DNA from: Staphylospora marina | Lineage (GTDB): Bacteria > Bacillota > Bacilli > Thermoactinomycetales > Thermoactinomycetaceae | Length of the DNA: 64,000 nt | NCBI RefSeq assembly: GCF_003856495.1 | Contig: NZ_CP034118.1 | Location: 2,447,842 to 2,511,841 of the forward strand | Direction of reading: 5' to 3' | In this document: positions 25,261-35,911 of the stretch, one piece after another | Layout of the letters: every line of letters starts with the position of its first letter | How positions within the stretch are numbered: the first letter of the stretch is position 1 | The notes under the pieces: generated by a model | Seen by the model: the letters and a program-made list of their open reading frames with translations, nothing else | Databases searched by the model: none | What the model was told of the DNA's origin: nothing | Program-made: the position numbers and the translations under genes

Positions 25261-25517
25261 CAAACGGATTTCCCCCATTTCTTGTTTGACAAGTGGTGCA
25301 ACCTTTCATAAATTCCCCGGACGGCCCCGGGCCAAAACGTGAAAAGGGGTTCGCCGTCCCGCGGGCATATGAACAGCCGAAAAACCGGAGACGAATCCCG
25401 TTGATCGTCTCCGGCCGTGCATTCGGAAGTTTCCGTTCCGGTCCGGCGATCCGCGTTGTTGGATCCCGTCACGCCGGTCCGGAACCCCGAAACGCCTCCC
25501 GTCACAAGTTTTTCCTG

Positions 25518-28400
25518 TTATCCATGAACTTCTTCCACTTCCCGGGCGAGCCGGTCCATCCACTCTTGCATGCGCTTCTTGTCCCGCTCCAGGATGGGGG
25601 CGAGGAACCGGCCGGTATAAGAGCCCTTGACGGCGGCCACTTCTTCCGGTGTGCCGGCCGCGATCACCGTTCCGCCTCCGCTTCCGCCTTCCGGTCCCAG
25701 ATCGATGATATGATCCGCGGTCTTGATCACGTCCAGATTGTGCTCGATGACAATCACCGTGTCGCCGTTGTCCACCAGCCGCTGCAGCACTTTCAGCAGA
25801 CGGGCGATGTCGTCGATGTGCAGACCCGTCGTCGGTTCATCCAGAATGTACAGGGTGCGGCCGGTGCTTCGCTTGTACAGCTCCGAGGCAAGTTTCACCC
25901 GCTGGGCTTCCCCGCCGGAGAGCGTGGTGGCCGGTTGCCCCAGTTTCATGTAACCGAGCCCCACATCATGCAACGTTTGCAGTTTGCGTTTGATCCGGGG
26001 AATGTTTTCGAAGAATTCGAGGGCATCTTCGACGGTCATCTCCAGCACGTCGGAGATGGTTTTCCCCTTGTAGCGGATCTCCAGCGTGTCCCGGTTGTAG
26101 CGTTTCCCCTTGCACTCTTCGCAAGGCACGTACACATCCGGCAGGAAATGCATCTCGATCTTGATGATTCCGTCCCCGCGGCAGGCTTCGCAACGTCCGC
26201 CCTTGACATTGAAGCTGAAGCGCCCTTTCTGGTATCCGCGAACCTTCGCTTCCGGCGTGGAGGCGAACACATCGCGGATGTCGTCGAACACGCCGGTGTA
26301 CGTGGCCGGATTGCTGCGGGGCGTGCGGCCGATCGGGGATTGGTCGATGTTGATGATCTTGTCGAGATGTTCCGTGCCCTCGATGCGATCGTGTTTGCCC
26401 GGAACCGTTTTGGCGCGATGCAGTTCACGGGCCAGCCCTTTGAGCAAAATCTCGTTCACCAGCGTGCTCTTTCCGGAACCGGACACCCCGGTGACGCAGG
26501 TGAACACGCCGAGCGGAAACTCCACGTCGATGCCGCGCAGGTTGTTTTCCGCCGCGCCGTACACCTTGATCCATTTGCCGTTCGGTTTGCGCCGTTCTTC
26601 CGGAACGGGGATGAATTTGCGTCCGCTGAGGTATTGACCGGTCAGGGAGTGCTCATCCTGCATCACCTGCTCCGGTGTGCCGGCCGCCACCACTTGGCCG
26701 CCGTGAACGCCCGCTCCCGGTCCGATGTCGATGATCCAGTCGCACGCCAACATCGTATCCTCGTCATGCTCCACGACGATCAGCGTGTTGCCCAGGTCGC
26801 GCATTTTCTTCAGCGTGTCGATCAGTCGGTTGTTGTCCCGCTGATGCAGACCGATGCTGGGCTCGTCCAGGATGTACAGCACCCCGATCAGGCTGGAGCC
26901 GATCTGGGTGGCCAGACGGATCCGCTGGGCTTCCCCGCCGGACAGCGTACCGGCCGAGCGGGCCAGGGTGAGATAGTCCAATCCCACGTTGACCAGAAAC
27001 CCGAGCCGTTCGCGGATCTCTTTGAGCACCTGACGGCCGATCTGCATTTCCTTTTCCGTCAGCTCGAGCGATTCGAAGAATTCAAGGGCTTCCCGGATGG
27101 ACAGCCGGGTCACGTAATCGATGTTCTTGCCGCCGACCAGCACGCTGAGCACTTCCGGCTTCAGGCGCGCACCGCGGCATTCCGGACACGGCCGGGTGGT
27201 CATGTAGGATTCCAGCTGCTCCCGAACGAGGTCCGACGACGTTTCCCGGTACCGGCGGCTCAGATGGGCGATCACGCCCCGGAACTGTGTCATCGTTTCC
27301 CGGGTGAGGCCGAGGTCATTGGAGTACGTGAACGGGAACGATTCATCGGACCCGTACAGGATGATGTTCCGATGTTCCTCGGGAAGCTCCTGGAACGGGC
27401 GGTTCATGTCGATGCCGAAATGGCGGCAGAGCGATTCAAGAAGCTGCGAATACCAGCCGCTTTGCGAAGAAGCCCACGGCTCGATCGCCCCTTCGGCCAG
27501 CGACAGGGATTCGTCCGGAATCACCAGCCGGGGATCGATTTCCATGCGGCTTCCCAATCCGTCACAGGAAGGACAGGCGCCGAACGGGCTGTTGAAGGAA
27601 AACATGCGGGGCGACAGTTCGTCCAGGCTGAAGCCGCACTCCGGGCAAGCCAGGTTTTGGCTGAACAGCCACTCTTCGCCGTCCACGATGTCGATCAGCA
27701 CTTCCCCGCCGCTGAGCCCCACCGCCGTCTCCAGGGAATCGGTCAGCCGGGTTTCCACTCCTTCCCGGACGATCAGCCGGTCCACCACCACTTCAATGGT
27801 ATGTTTTTTGTTCTTTTCCAGCTTGATGTCCTCCGACAGCTCCATCGGTTCCCCGTCGATCCGCACCCGGACGTATCCCTGCCGGGCGATGTCCTTGAGG
27901 AGTTTGACGTGTTCCCCCTTGCGCCCCTTCACCAGCGGTGCCATCACCTGAATCCGGGTGCGCTCCGGAAGTTCCATGATCCGGTCCACCATTTGCTGGA
28001 TGGTTTGCGAAGAAATCGGCGTGCCGTGCACCGGGCAGTGGGGTCTCCCCACCCGGGCATACAGCAGGCGCAGGTAGTCATAGATTTCGGTCACCGTACC
28101 CACTGTGGACCGGGGGTTGCGGCTGGTCGTTTTCTGATCGATCGAGATCGCGGGGGACAGGCCCTCGATCACGTCGACGTCCGGTTTGTCCATCTGCCCG
28201 AGGAACTGGCGGGCGTAAGCGGACAGCGACTCCACGTAACGCCGTTGCCCCTCGGCATAGATGGTGTCGAACGCCAGCGAAGATTTTCCCGATCCGCTCA
28301 GCCCGGTCACGACCACGAATTTGTCGCGCGGTATGGTGACGTCGATGTTTTTCAGGTTGTGCACCCGCGCGCCGCGGATCACGATTTGCTCCTGTGCCAT
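25518..28400 (-). CDS. uvrA: excinuclease ABC subunit A
   Basis: 960 residues, the usual UvrA length. Two ATPase modules: Walker [14 protein letters not shown] and [13 protein letters not shown], two LSGGEAQR signatures, Walker [12 protein letters not shown] and [11 protein letters not shown]. Zinc sites CPECG...CPSC and CEACRG...CEECKG are intact. UvrA dimer scans DNA for bulky lesions and loads UvrB. It follows uvrB by 6 bases and shares its SOS promoter. Confidence 0.98.
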   Translation of the reverse strand: MAQEQIVIRGARVHNLKNIDVTIPRDKFVVVTGLSGSGKSSLAFDTIYAEGQRRYVESLSAYARQFLGQMDKPDVDVIEGLSPAISIDQKTTSRNPRSTVGTVTEIYDYLRLLYARVGRPHCPVHGTPISSQTIQQMVDRIMELPERTRIQVMAPLVKGRKGEHVKLLKDIARQGYVRVRIDGEPMELSEDIKLEKNKKHTIEVVVDRLIVREGVETRLTDSLETAVGLSGGEVLIDIVDGEEWLFSQNLACPECGFSLDELSPRMFSFNSPFGACPSCDGLGSRMEIDPRLVIPDESLSLAEGAIEPWASSQSGWYSQLLESLCRHFGIDMNRPFQELPEEHRNIILYGSDESFPFTYSNDLGLTRETMTQFRGVIAHLSRRYRETSSDLVREQLESYMTTRPCPECRGARLKPEVLSVLVGGKNIDYVTRLSIREALEFFESLELTEKEMQIGRQVLKEIRERLGFLVNVGLDYLTLARSAGTLSGGEAQRIRLATQIGSSLIGVLYILDEPSIGLHQRDNNRLIDTLKKMRDLGNTLIVVEHDEDTMLACDWIIDIGPGAGVHGGQVVAAGTPEQVMQDEHSLTGQYLSGRKFIPVPEERRKPNGKWIKVYGAAENNLRGIDVEFPLGVFTCVTGVSGSGKSTLVNEILLKGLARELHRAKTVPGKHDRIEGTEHLDKIINIDQSPIGRTPRSNPATYTGVFDDIRDVFASTPEAKVRGYQKGRFSFNVKGGRCEACRGDGIIKIEMHFLPDVYVPCEECKGKRYNRDTLEIRYKGKTISDVLEMTVEDALEFFENIPRIKRKLQTLHDVGLGYMKLGQPATTLSGGEAQRVKLASELYKRSTGRTLYILDEPTTGLHIDDIARLLKVLQRLVDNGDTVIVIEHNLDVIKTADHIIDLGPEGGSGGGTVIAAGTPEEVAAVKGSYTGRFLAPILERDKKRMQEWMDRLAREVEEVHG

Positions 28401-28406
28401 GAAAGA

Positions 28407-30386
28407 TCAGGCTCCCTCCGCTTTCAATTCGATGATGAGATCCCTCAGCTCGGCCGCGCGTTCGAATTGGAGTTCCTTCGCGGCCTGTTTCATCTCTTTC
28501 TCCAGCCGTTCGATCAGGCGCTGCCGCTCTTTGCGGGTCATTTTCTTCTCCTTGGCGGTCCGGTACTCGCCGGACGGCTCCGCGGCCTTGACCGCTTCAA
28601 TGACATCATGCACTTTTTTGCGGATCGTCTGCGGAATGATGCCGTGCTTCTCGTTGTATTCGGTCTGGATGCGACGCCGGCGCTCCGTCTCGTCGATGGC
28701 CCTGCGCATGGAATCGGTGACGGTGTCGGCATACATGATCACTTCCCCGTTGGCGTTGCGCGCGGCCCGGCCGATCGTCTGGATCAACGAACGCTCGGAG
28801 CGCAGGAACCCTTCCTTGTCGGCATCCAGAATGGCCACCAGCGACACCTCGGGCAGGTCCAGCCCCTCCCGGAGCAGGTTGATCCCGATCAACACGTCGA
28901 ATTCGCCCAGTCGCAGATCGCGGATGATCTGCATCCGTTCGATCGTCTTGATGTCGGAATGCAGATACCGGACGCGAATGCCCGCTTCCTTGAGATAATC
29001 GGTCAGATCTTCCGCCATTTTCTTGGTCAGCGTGGTCACCAACACCCGTTCATCCCGGGCCGTCCGCTTGTGAATCTCGCCGATCAGGTGGTCGATCTGG
29101 CCTCGCGTGGGATGAACGGTGATCTTCGGGTCGATCAGTCCGGTCGGCCGGATGATCTGCTCCACCACATCCGGCGCTTTTTCCAGTTCATACGGACCGG
29201 GGGTGGCGGAAACGAAGATGATCTGATGGATCTTGCTTTCAAATTCCTCAAACTTCAGCGGACGGTTGTCCTTGGCGGAAGGCAGACGGAACCCGTGCTC
29301 CACCAGCACGTTTTTGCGCGCCTGGTCGCCGTTGTACATCGCGTGAAGCTGCGGCAACGTCACGTGGGACTCGTCCACGATGATGAGAAAGTCGTCCGGA
29401 AAATAGTCGAGAAGCGTGAACGGGGGCTCGCCGGGCTTCTTGCCGACCAGATGGCGGGAATAGTTTTCGATGCCCGAGCAGAACCCCACTTCCCGCATCA
29501 TTTCCATGTCGTACCGGGTCCGTTGTTCCAGGCGCTGCGCTTCCAGCAATTTGCCCTGGCTTCTCAACTCCTCCAGCCTCTCCTGAAGTTCGGCTTCGAT
29601 GTCACGCAGCGCCCGCTGCATCACTTCCTGACCGGTCACGTAGTGGGAAGCGGGAAAGATGGCCACGTGCTCGCGGTCTCCGAGGATTTCCCCGGTGACC
29701 ACGTCGATCTCCCGGATCCGCTCGATTTCGTCGCCGAAAAATTCCACCCGCACCGCCTGTTCGCTGCGGGAGACGGGGAAGATCTCCACCACGTCCCCCC
29801 TGACGCGGAACGTGCCCCGGATGAAGTTGATGTCATTCCGGTCATACTGCATGTCCACCAACCGGCGCAACATTTCGTTCCGGTCCCTTTCCATGCCGAC
29901 GCGAAGCGACAATACATGCTGCCGGTACTCATCCGGCGATCCCAATCCGTAGATGCAGGAAACGCTGGCGACGATGATCACGTCTCTCCGCTCGAACAAC
30001 GCGCTGGTGGCGGAGTGACGGAGCTTGTCGATTTCATCGTTGATGGAGGCGTCTTTTTCGATGTAGGTGTCCGTCTGCGGGATATAGGCTTCCGGCTGGT
30101 AGTAGTCGTAATAGCTGACAAAATACTCGACCGCGTTGTGCGGGAAAAACTCTTTGAGCTCGCCGCACAGCTGGGCGGCCAACGTCTTGTTGTGAGCGAT
30201 CACCAACGTGGGTTTGTTCACCCTGGCGATGGTCTGCGCAATGGTAAACGTTTTGCCCGTTCCGGTGGCACCGAGCAGGGTCTGGAATTTCCGGCCCTCC
30301 TGAATGCCGCGGACCAGCCGTTCGATCGCCGCCGGCTGATCTCCCATCGGTTGGAACGGGGATTCCAGCTGGAACTTCCGATCCAT
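28407..30386 (-). CDS. uvrB: excinuclease ABC subunit B
   Basis: 659 residues with helicase motifs ([11 protein letters not shown]alker A, DESH), the beta-hairpin region [54 protein letters not shown] and a C-terminal UVR domain ([22 protein letters not shown]) that contacts UvrC. AAAGAGGTGAAC lies before the ATG. First gene of the uvrBA operon. Confidence 0.98.
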   Translation of the reverse strand: MDRKFQLESPFQPMGDQPAAIERLVRGIQEGRKFQTLLGATGTGKTFTIAQTIARVNKPTLVIAHNKTLAAQLCGELKEFFPHNAVEYFVSYYDYYQPEAYIPQTDTYIEKDASINDEIDKLRHSATSALFERRDVIIVASVSCIYGLGSPDEYRQHVLSLRVGMERDRNEMLRRLVDMQYDRNDINFIRGTFRVRGDVVEIFPVSRSEQAVRVEFFGDEIERIREIDVVTGEILGDREHVAIFPASHYVTGQEVMQRALRDIEAELQERLEELRSQGKLLEAQRLEQRTRYDMEMMREVGFCSGIENYSRHLVGKKPGEPPFTLLDYFPDDFLIIVDESHVTLPQLHAMYNGDQARKNVLVEHGFRLPSAKDNRPLKFEEFESKIHQIIFVSATPGPYELEKAPDVVEQIIRPTGLIDPKITVHPTRGQIDHLIGEIHKRTARDERVLVTTLTKKMAEDLTDYLKEAGIRVRYLHSDIKTIERMQIIRDLRLGEFDVLIGINLLREGLDLPEVSLVAILDADKEGFLRSERSLIQTIGRAARNANGEVIMYADTVTDSMRRAIDETERRRRIQTEYNEKHGIIPQTIRKKVHDVIEAVKAAEPSGEYRTAKEKKMTRKERQRLIERLEKEMKQAAKELQFERAAELRDLIIELKAEGA

Positions 30387-30417
30387 GGCCGTTCACCTCT
30401 TTGGTTGTCATGCAGCC

Positions 30418-30456
30418 ATTATATCACAAGCCTTCCCGACAGCGAACGTCAGTTCC
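30418..30456 (-). promoter_or_regulatory. uvrBA promoter with LexA box
   Basis: On the minus strand a perfect -10 TATAAT (30423-30418) lies 17 bases after TTCGCT (30446-30441). GGAACTGACGTTCG (30456-30443), containing GAAC-N4-GTTC, overlaps the -35. This is the expected SOS control of uvrBA. Confidence 0.85.
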
Positions 30457-30606
30457 TTCTTTTCATCGTTTTTCTGTTTTCCAGTTTTCCCCTTTTTCTC
30501 CTGCATCTCTTCCGCCATCAAGAAAGGGGGCGGCTTTGATTCCGTCCCCCGACACCGCGCCCAGCGCGGTTGTTCCGCTTTCCCCGGGCGACCGGAGAAC
30601 GCGTGC

Positions 30607-31842
30607 TCAACCGTCCTCCGTGCCGGTTCCTTTGCGGAAGGTTTTCACTTCCCCGTCCGTCGGCGCTGTGCCGGATGCCTCCGCTCCGGGGTGAGCGGCC
30701 GCTTCTTTTCCTCCCTCTTTCGATTCCGCTTGCCCGGAGAGGCCCGACGTGCCGATCACTCCCAGATTCCGCGGATCGTCCTCGTACAGCGTTTTTTTCA
30801 TGATGTGCCGATCCCCTTGCTCATCCAACACTTCGAGTTTGCACCAGGTTGCGTGTTCGGACATGTGCATCAGTTCATCCACGGTGCGGATGTTCGAGCC
30901 GTTGAACCGGACGATCACATCACCGGATTTGATTCCCATGCGCGCGGCCGGTGAACCCGGCAACACCGCCAGCACGCGAAGTCCCCGCTCATCGGAAACA
31001 TACAGGCGAGGCAAGTTCCGCTCGGTGAACCGGAGCAACCAATGCAATCCTTCATGCCCCGCGACGGCAAAGAATGCGGCCGTCCACACCCAAGCCGATC
31101 CCCATTCTCCCAGAGCCGCAAATCCGCACAGCAGGAGTGCATACAAGAAATGCAACGTGGAAACCAGCCGATTTTGGCGGAGAACGGGTCTTGACAGCGT
31201 CCGGCTGCCGTAGGCGAGCAACACCGGAACGGCCAGCCAATTCACTCCGTCAAACAGAAGAAGCGGCACCGGCCACATTCCCGTCAACATCCACCCGTAG
31301 ACGGACTGACCGTCCCTTTCGCGCGTTTGAACGGGATACGCACCGCGAAGTCCGTCCAACCGGATCAAGATCCATTCCGCCAAGTGGAGCAGACCCGCCA
31401 GCCACAACCACGGTTCGGCCCGGAATCCGGCGAGCGAACGGATCCATTCGCCTCCCGTTTCCGGGATTCCCGTGACGGAAAGCGTCAGGGAAGCCAAGGA
31501 AAGAACCCCCGCGACCGTCCCCAGGCAGGCCAATCTGGGAGTTGCGAGGGACAATACCAGGCTGACTCCCCAGATCCACCACAAATCCTCCCCGCGAATG
31601 TCGAAGGACAAGCCCGCAAACAGAAGCGATCCGATCAGTCCGGTCAGCAATCCGGAGAACACCAGGCGAAAAAACAGGATCACGGGCTGTTTGAGAGTGA
31701 CGCCGAACCTTTTTTTCTCATGACGGGTCACCGCCCAGACCCAGGCCACCAACATCCACAGGGCGATTCCGTATCCCGCAGCGGGGAGAGAAGACACCCA
31801 GTCCGTCACCGTTCCCGTCCATTCCGTCCACCACTGCTTCAA
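30607..31842 (-). CDS. PDZ-domain polytopic membrane protein, MinJ-like
   Basis: 411 residues: about eight hydrophobic segments, then a PDZ domain (RGLRVLAVLPGSPAARMGIKSGDVIVRFNG) and an acidic low-complexity tail. Its topology and its place beside a CtpB-like protease and ftsEX match MinJ, which in Bacillus bridges DivIVA and MinD at division sites and poles. Sequence identity to MinJ cannot be judged here, so the symbol is withheld. Confidence 0.75.
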   Translation of the reverse strand: MKQWWTEWTGTVTDWVSSLPAAGYGIALWMLVAWVWAVTRHEKKRFGVTLKQPVILFFRLVFSGLLTGLIGSLLFAGLSFDIRGEDLWWIWGVSLVLSLATPRLACLGTVAGVLSLASLTLSVTGIPETGGEWIRSLAGFRAEPWLWLAGLLHLAEWILIRLDGLRGAYPVQTRERDGQSVYGWMLTGMWPVPLLLFDGVNWLAVPVLLAYGSRTLSRPVLRQNRLVSTLHFLYALLLCGFAALGEWGSAWVWTAAFFAVAGHEGLHWLLRFTERNLPRLYVSDERGLRVLAVLPGSPAARMGIKSGDVIVRFNGSNIRTVDELMHMSEHATWCKLEVLDEQGDRHIMKKTLYEDDPRNLGVIGTSGLSGQAESKEGGKEAAAHPGAEASGTAPTDGEVKTFRKGTGTEDG

Positions 31843-31867
31843 TCGCTGCTCCCTCCCAAAAAAACAA

Positions 31868-31902
31868 AAAATACCCTGTTTTGGAAAACATTAGGGTATT
31901 TT
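31868..31902. terminator. bidirectional terminator
   Basis: AAAATACCCT (31868-31877) and AGGGTATTTT (31893-31902), perfect 10-bp stem; it separates the S41 protease gene from the PDZ membrane protein gene. Confidence 0.8.
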
Positions 31903-32041
31903 CTGCGCGTGAAGGGTCAATTCCTCTATTCGGTTGAACGCCATGGGCGCCGGGCGCTTTTTCCCGACCGTTTCGCGCATGTCGCCCGGTCTCTGCCGGG
32001 AAAAAGCGCGCCGGGTTGACCGGTCGTCAACGTTGCTCCTC

Positions 32042-33526
32042 TCAAGGCCCGCTCTTTTTCATCACGAGCTGAACCGCCACCTGCAGTTGCACGTCACTGG
32101 CGGGATCCCGCAGCAAGGCGATGAATTCCTCGCGCAGCTTCTCCGCGGAGGCGGCGTCCAACTGACCGCTCTGCGAAAGGTTGTGCGTCTTCTGGAACGC
32201 CTTCACGGCTCCTTCGGTCTTCGCGTCGAAATAGCCGTCCGTCCGGCCCGGAGCAAAGCCCAATGCATCCAGAATGATTTGCATGTTCTTCACGTCGGTC
32301 GAGTTGTCATCCCGTTTGAGCGGCTTGGAGGGATGCGGCGGCACGGCCGTGGCGAATTCCCGCGGTTTCACGGCCACATCCGGTTTGATGCCCTTGGTTC
32401 CTTTTTGCTGGTCCACCCAATTTCCGTTCGGAGTGAGCCATTTGGCCATGGTGAGTTTGAGGTTGCTTCCGTCGTTGAAATCCATCGTGGTCTGGACGGT
32501 TCCCTTGCCGAAGCTGGTTTCTCCCACCACCGGATAGTTCCCCGACTCCCGGAGGGCGGCTGCCAGGATCTCGGACGCGCTGGCACTTCCCTTGTCGGTC
32601 AGAACGGCGATCGGATACGGCTTGGCTTCGTCGATCCCGGGATTTTTGCTGCCGCGGACGGAACCGGCCTTGTATACCGTCCGCTTTCCGCTGCCTTCCT
32701 CCACCATCATGATCGTTTTGCCCTTGGGCAACAGCTGTTGTCCCATGTCCAGAACCACGTTCAACAGCCCGCCCGGATTGCCGCGGACGTCGATCACGAG
32801 GCCTTTCATTCCCTGGCTCTCCAGGGATTTGAGCTCTTTCGCGAAGTCATCGGCCGTACTTTCGGAGAACTGCGAGATGGCGATCCAGCCGATCTTTCCG
32901 TCCAGCATTTTCGCTTCCACGGTCTGAAGGGAAATCTCGTCCCGGATCACGGTGATGTGCAAAAGCTCCCGCTCGCCCGGCCTCGAGATCTCCAGAACGG
33001 CTTTGCTCCCTTTCGGGCCGCGGATCTTGCTCACCGCTTCCGTCAGATCCAACCCTTCCAAGCTTTCTCCGTTCACCTTGAGCACCTGGTCCTCCGGACG
33101 GATGCCCGCTTTCTCGGCCGGAGAACCCTTGATGGGTGACACCACCGTCACCCGGCCGTTCTTCATGGTGACTTCCGCCCCGATTCCGGTGAACTTGGAC
33201 TGGAGATCCGCCTTGAACTGGTTGGCCTGCTGCGGGTTCATGTACGCCGAATACGGATCGCCCAGAGATTCCACCATGCCCGAAATGGCTCCGTCGATCA
33301 GCTTCCGGTCGTCCACTTCATGCAGATAGTTCTGCTTGATCATCATGTAGGCTTGTTCCAGCTTTTCCATCTTGTCGGAAAAATCGCCGTTTCCGCCGCT
33401 GCGGAAGGCTCCCGTCTCCAACCGGTCGAGGAGTCCGCCGTCACCGACGACAAACGCGGTTCCCAAGCTGCTGAGCAGAACCGATGCCGCAACGAGAAAA
33501 GCGACCGTTTTTCCTTTGAATACCAC
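32042..33526 (-). CDS. S41 carboxy-terminal processing protease (CtpA/CtpB type)
   Basis: 494 residues: N-terminal signal anchor (TVAFLVAASVLLSSLGTAFV), PDZ (VVSPIKGSPAEKAGIRPEDQ), S41 domain with Ser in GSASASEILAAALRESG and Lys in SFGKGTVQT, and a C-terminal peptidoglycan-binding domain (QIILDALGFAPGRTDGYFD). It degrades exported proteins; CtpB of Bacillus cleaves SpoIVFA to trigger sigma-K processing. Start is GTG 33526. The peptidoglycan-binding tail suggests action at the cell wall. Confidence 0.9.
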   Translation of the reverse strand: MVFKGKTVAFLVAASVLLSSLGTAFVVGDGGLLDRLETGAFRSGGNGDFSDKMEKLEQAYMMIKQNYLHEVDDRKLIDGAISGMVESLGDPYSAYMNPQQANQFKADLQSKFTGIGAEVTMKNGRVTVVSPIKGSPAEKAGIRPEDQVLKVNGESLEGLDLTEAVSKIRGPKGSKAVLEISRPGERELLHITVIRDEISLQTVEAKMLDGKIGWIAISQFSESTADDFAKELKSLESQGMKGLVIDVRGNPGGLLNVVLDMGQQLLPKGKTIMMVEEGSGKRTVYKAGSVRGSKNPGIDEAKPYPIAVLTDKGSASASEILAAALRESGNYPVVGETSFGKGTVQTTMDFNDGSNLKLTMAKWLTPNGNWVDQQKGTKGIKPDVAVKPREFATAVPPHPSKPLKRDDNSTDVKNMQIILDALGFAPGRTDGYFDAKTEGAVKAFQKTHNLSQSGQLDAASAEKLREEFIALLRDPASDVQLQVAVQLVMKKSGP

Positions 33527-33629
33527 ACAGACACCACCTTTGCCGGGGCGAACAGTCCGGGCGACACCCCGTCCATGTCACAAACATATGCCGGTCGGGG
33601 CCGTTTCAGTCCCGCCGGCATCATGTTTC

Positions 33630-34712
33630 TCAGCGTGCAAGATAATTCATTGGATCTACGGCATTTTGTCCATGTCCGAGGCGCACTTCGAAGTGCAAAT
33701 GCGGTCCGGTGGATTTCCCGTTGTTGCCGACGGAGGCGATCTGATCGCCACGTTTCACTTCCTGACCGAGCCTCACTTTGACCTGCCCGGGTTCCATATG
33801 GGCATATCGGGTAAACAACGGTACTCCGTTTTTGTGCCCGTGATAGATCGTGATCAGCCAACCGTAACCCCTGACCGCTTCATTGCCGACCACCACTCCG
33901 TCCGCGGCCGCATAAATGGGAACGCCGTAAGGCCCGCCAAAGTCGATGCCGGCATGGAATTCATACTTTCCGTCACGGTTCAGGTCCCGGCTGCCGAATC
34001 TGGAGGTCATGCGGGATTTTGACGGATAACTGAGCGGCCCGATGTAAGAAAACTTCAAGGAGCCGTTGCGCCATTCCTCCAGGTTGATCTGGGTGATGAC
34101 GTCTTCGTGCATCTCCAGCTGATGTTCCAGATTTTCCAGGTCTTTTTGGGTTTTGGCTTTTTCTTTGAGCAATTCGTCCAGCTTCTTGTGGTATTCTTTC
34201 ATCAGTTTGTCCTGTTGTTCCAGGTTGGCAAACACTTTGCCGTACTCTTTTTTCATTTTTTCCACTTGTTCCGCATAGCGGGTCCAGGTATCGTGGTCCC
34301 GCTTCGTCAGGATCCGGAGAATCTCAAAGCGTTGCAAAAACTGATCAAACGACGGTGCCTCCAACAGGCGGACCAGATAGTTGGTTTCGCCCTGCACATA
34401 CATCTGAACCAGTTTTCGCTTGAAGCTCTCTTCGTATTTCTTGGCTTCCTCCTGGTACTGGAGGAACCGCTGGATCTGAGGCTCGTTCTCCTTTTTCAGC
34501 TTCTCGACTTCTTCCTCGATCTCCCGCATTTCCCTTTTCAGCGCGCGTTCTTTTTCCGTGGTGGCTTCAATCTCGTCGAGCAAGGTTTTCTTTTTCGAAC
34601 GGAGTTCCTTGACCTGTTTTCGTACATTGGACTCCGCATGGGCTCCCGGAACGGTCACCCCCGATATCAACAGTACCGCCGCCACGGATGCCGCAATCCA
34701 TTTTCTTCTCAT
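33630..34712 (-). CDS. EnvC-like M23 metallopeptidase, paralogue 1
   Basis: 360 residues: signal peptide (WIAASVAAVLLISGVTVPGAHA), a long coiled coil (~25-240), and a LytM/M23 endopeptidase domain with zinc ligands in FHAGIDFG and GPHLHFEVR. Such proteins cleave peptide cross-links or activate amidases under control of FtsEX. Third of three tandem paralogues downstream of ftsX; only ~116 bases from the next. Confidence 0.9.
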   Translation of the reverse strand: MRRKWIAASVAAVLLISGVTVPGAHAESNVRKQVKELRSKKKTLLDEIEATTEKERALKREMREIEEEVEKLKKENEPQIQRFLQYQEEAKKYEESFKRKLVQMYVQGETNYLVRLLEAPSFDQFLQRFEILRILTKRDHDTWTRYAEQVEKMKKEYGKVFANLEQQDKLMKEYHKKLDELLKEKAKTQKDLENLEHQLEMHEDVITQINLEEWRNGSLKFSYIGPLSYPSKSRMTSRFGSRDLNRDGKYEFHAGIDFGGPYGVPIYAAADGVVVGNEAVRGYGWLITIYHGHKNGVPLFTRYAHMEPGQVKVRLGQEVKRGDQIASVGNNGKSTGPHLHFEVRLGHGQNAVDPMNYLAR

Positions 34713-34828
34713 CTCCGATGTTCCCCTTCCAAAAAGCGGATGTCTGAACCCGCTCCGCGCTTGGATTCACGGACATCCCGATTTCCCTTTGGTGAAATGG
34801 AAATTCAAAGTCCCTCCAGCTGCATCCG

Positions 34829-35878
34829 TCAGTAATAACTCAAGGGATTGACGGGTCTTCCGTTTTTGTGGGTCTCAAAATGAAGATGAGGCCCGGTAGA
34901 TTTACCGTTGTTTCCGACTTCGGCGATCTGCTGTCCCTTGGAAACCCGCTGCCCCACGCTGACGCGAACGGTGCTGGGATACATGTGGGCATACAAGGTT
35001 TTCAGACCGTTGCCGTGATCGATCACGACGTAATAGCCGTAACCGCCCGGATTCGATTTGGTCAGCACGACCACGCCGCTGTCGGCGGCGACGATCGGCG
35101 TTCCCAGCGGAAGCCCGATATCGATCCCCTCATGTCTTCCGCCCCGGGTACCAAAGTAATCGGTGATGGTTCCCTTTGGCCGCGTCGGCCAGGTCAACTG
35201 TCCGGATCCGTAACTCCCGCCGGCATTGGCGGCTGCCACCAGACGGTTTTTCTCGGCAATGGCTTCCAGGGTCAACTCTTCCTGATGCTTCAGATGAGCC
35301 AACTCGGATTTCTGTTTCTTGTACAGCGTTTGATACTCACCCAGCTCTTTTTTGGCCTCTTCATAGACCGGCTTCAGTTTCTCTTCCTGTTCCTGGATCG
35401 CGGCCATCAGTTTCTGGATGTTTTGCTTGGTTTCGATATAACCGTCCAACGTGTTTCGCTCATGTTTCAGGATCAGGCGGACCGTCTCGAACCGCTGCAA
35501 AAAGTCCGAGAAAGATTCCGCCGTCAGGAGATGAACCAGGTACTGGCTTTCCCCTTTTTCGTACATGCGGACCAACATCGCACGGAACCGGGCTTCTTGT
35601 TCTTTCAGCCGTTTCTCGTTTTCCGCCAGGTCCTGCTGATGTTTGGCGAGTTCGTCTTTCATCTTGCCGAGTTGGGTTTCCAGCTCCCGGACCTTCTCTT
35701 CCTTCTCTTTCAGGGATGACTGGGTTTTGTTCAACTCGGACTCGGTTTTTTTCTTGTTTTGTTGAATCTCTTTCAACTTTTGCGAATCGGAAGAACTTCC
35801 GGCTGCTTCGACATCCGTGAGCATCACGCTCATCCCGAGACAGAAAGCCACCATGATGACGAAACCTTTGCGAAACAC
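34829..35878 (-). CDS. EnvC-like M23 metallopeptidase, paralogue 2
   Basis: 349 residues with signal peptide, coiled coil rich in Lys/Glu/Gln (SELNKTQSSLKEKEEKVREL), and an intact M23 domain (RHEGIDIGLPLGTPIVAADSG; GPHLHFETH). A Gly/Ser hinge (ANAGGSYGSGQLTWP) joins the two parts. The family order FtsE-FtsX-hydrolases suggests periplasm-side coupling of wall cleavage to division. Confidence 0.9.
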   Translation of the reverse strand: MFRKGFVIMVAFCLGMSVMLTDVEAAGSSSDSQKLKEIQQNKKKTESELNKTQSSLKEKEEKVRELETQLGKMKDELAKHQQDLAENEKRLKEQEARFRAMLVRMYEKGESQYLVHLLTAESFSDFLQRFETVRLILKHERNTLDGYIETKQNIQKLMAAIQEQEEKLKPVYEEAKKELGEYQTLYKKQKSELAHLKHQEELTLEAIAEKNRLVAAANAGGSYGSGQLTWPTRPKGTITDYFGTRGGRHEGIDIGLPLGTPIVAADSGVVVLTKSNPGGYGYYVVIDHGNGLKTLYAHMYPSTVRVSVGQRVSKGQQIAEVGNNGKSTGPHLHFETHKNGRPVNPLSYY

Positions 35879-35911
35879 CCTCTCAGCTCCTTTCCATCCC
35901 GCGGTGTCTGA

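Noticed and set aside
25293..30539. 1,748-residue open frame opposite uvrA and uvrB
   Set aside because: It has the His/Arg/Pro-rich composition of a shadow frame, no domain, and lies across two complete, conserved genes on the minus strand.
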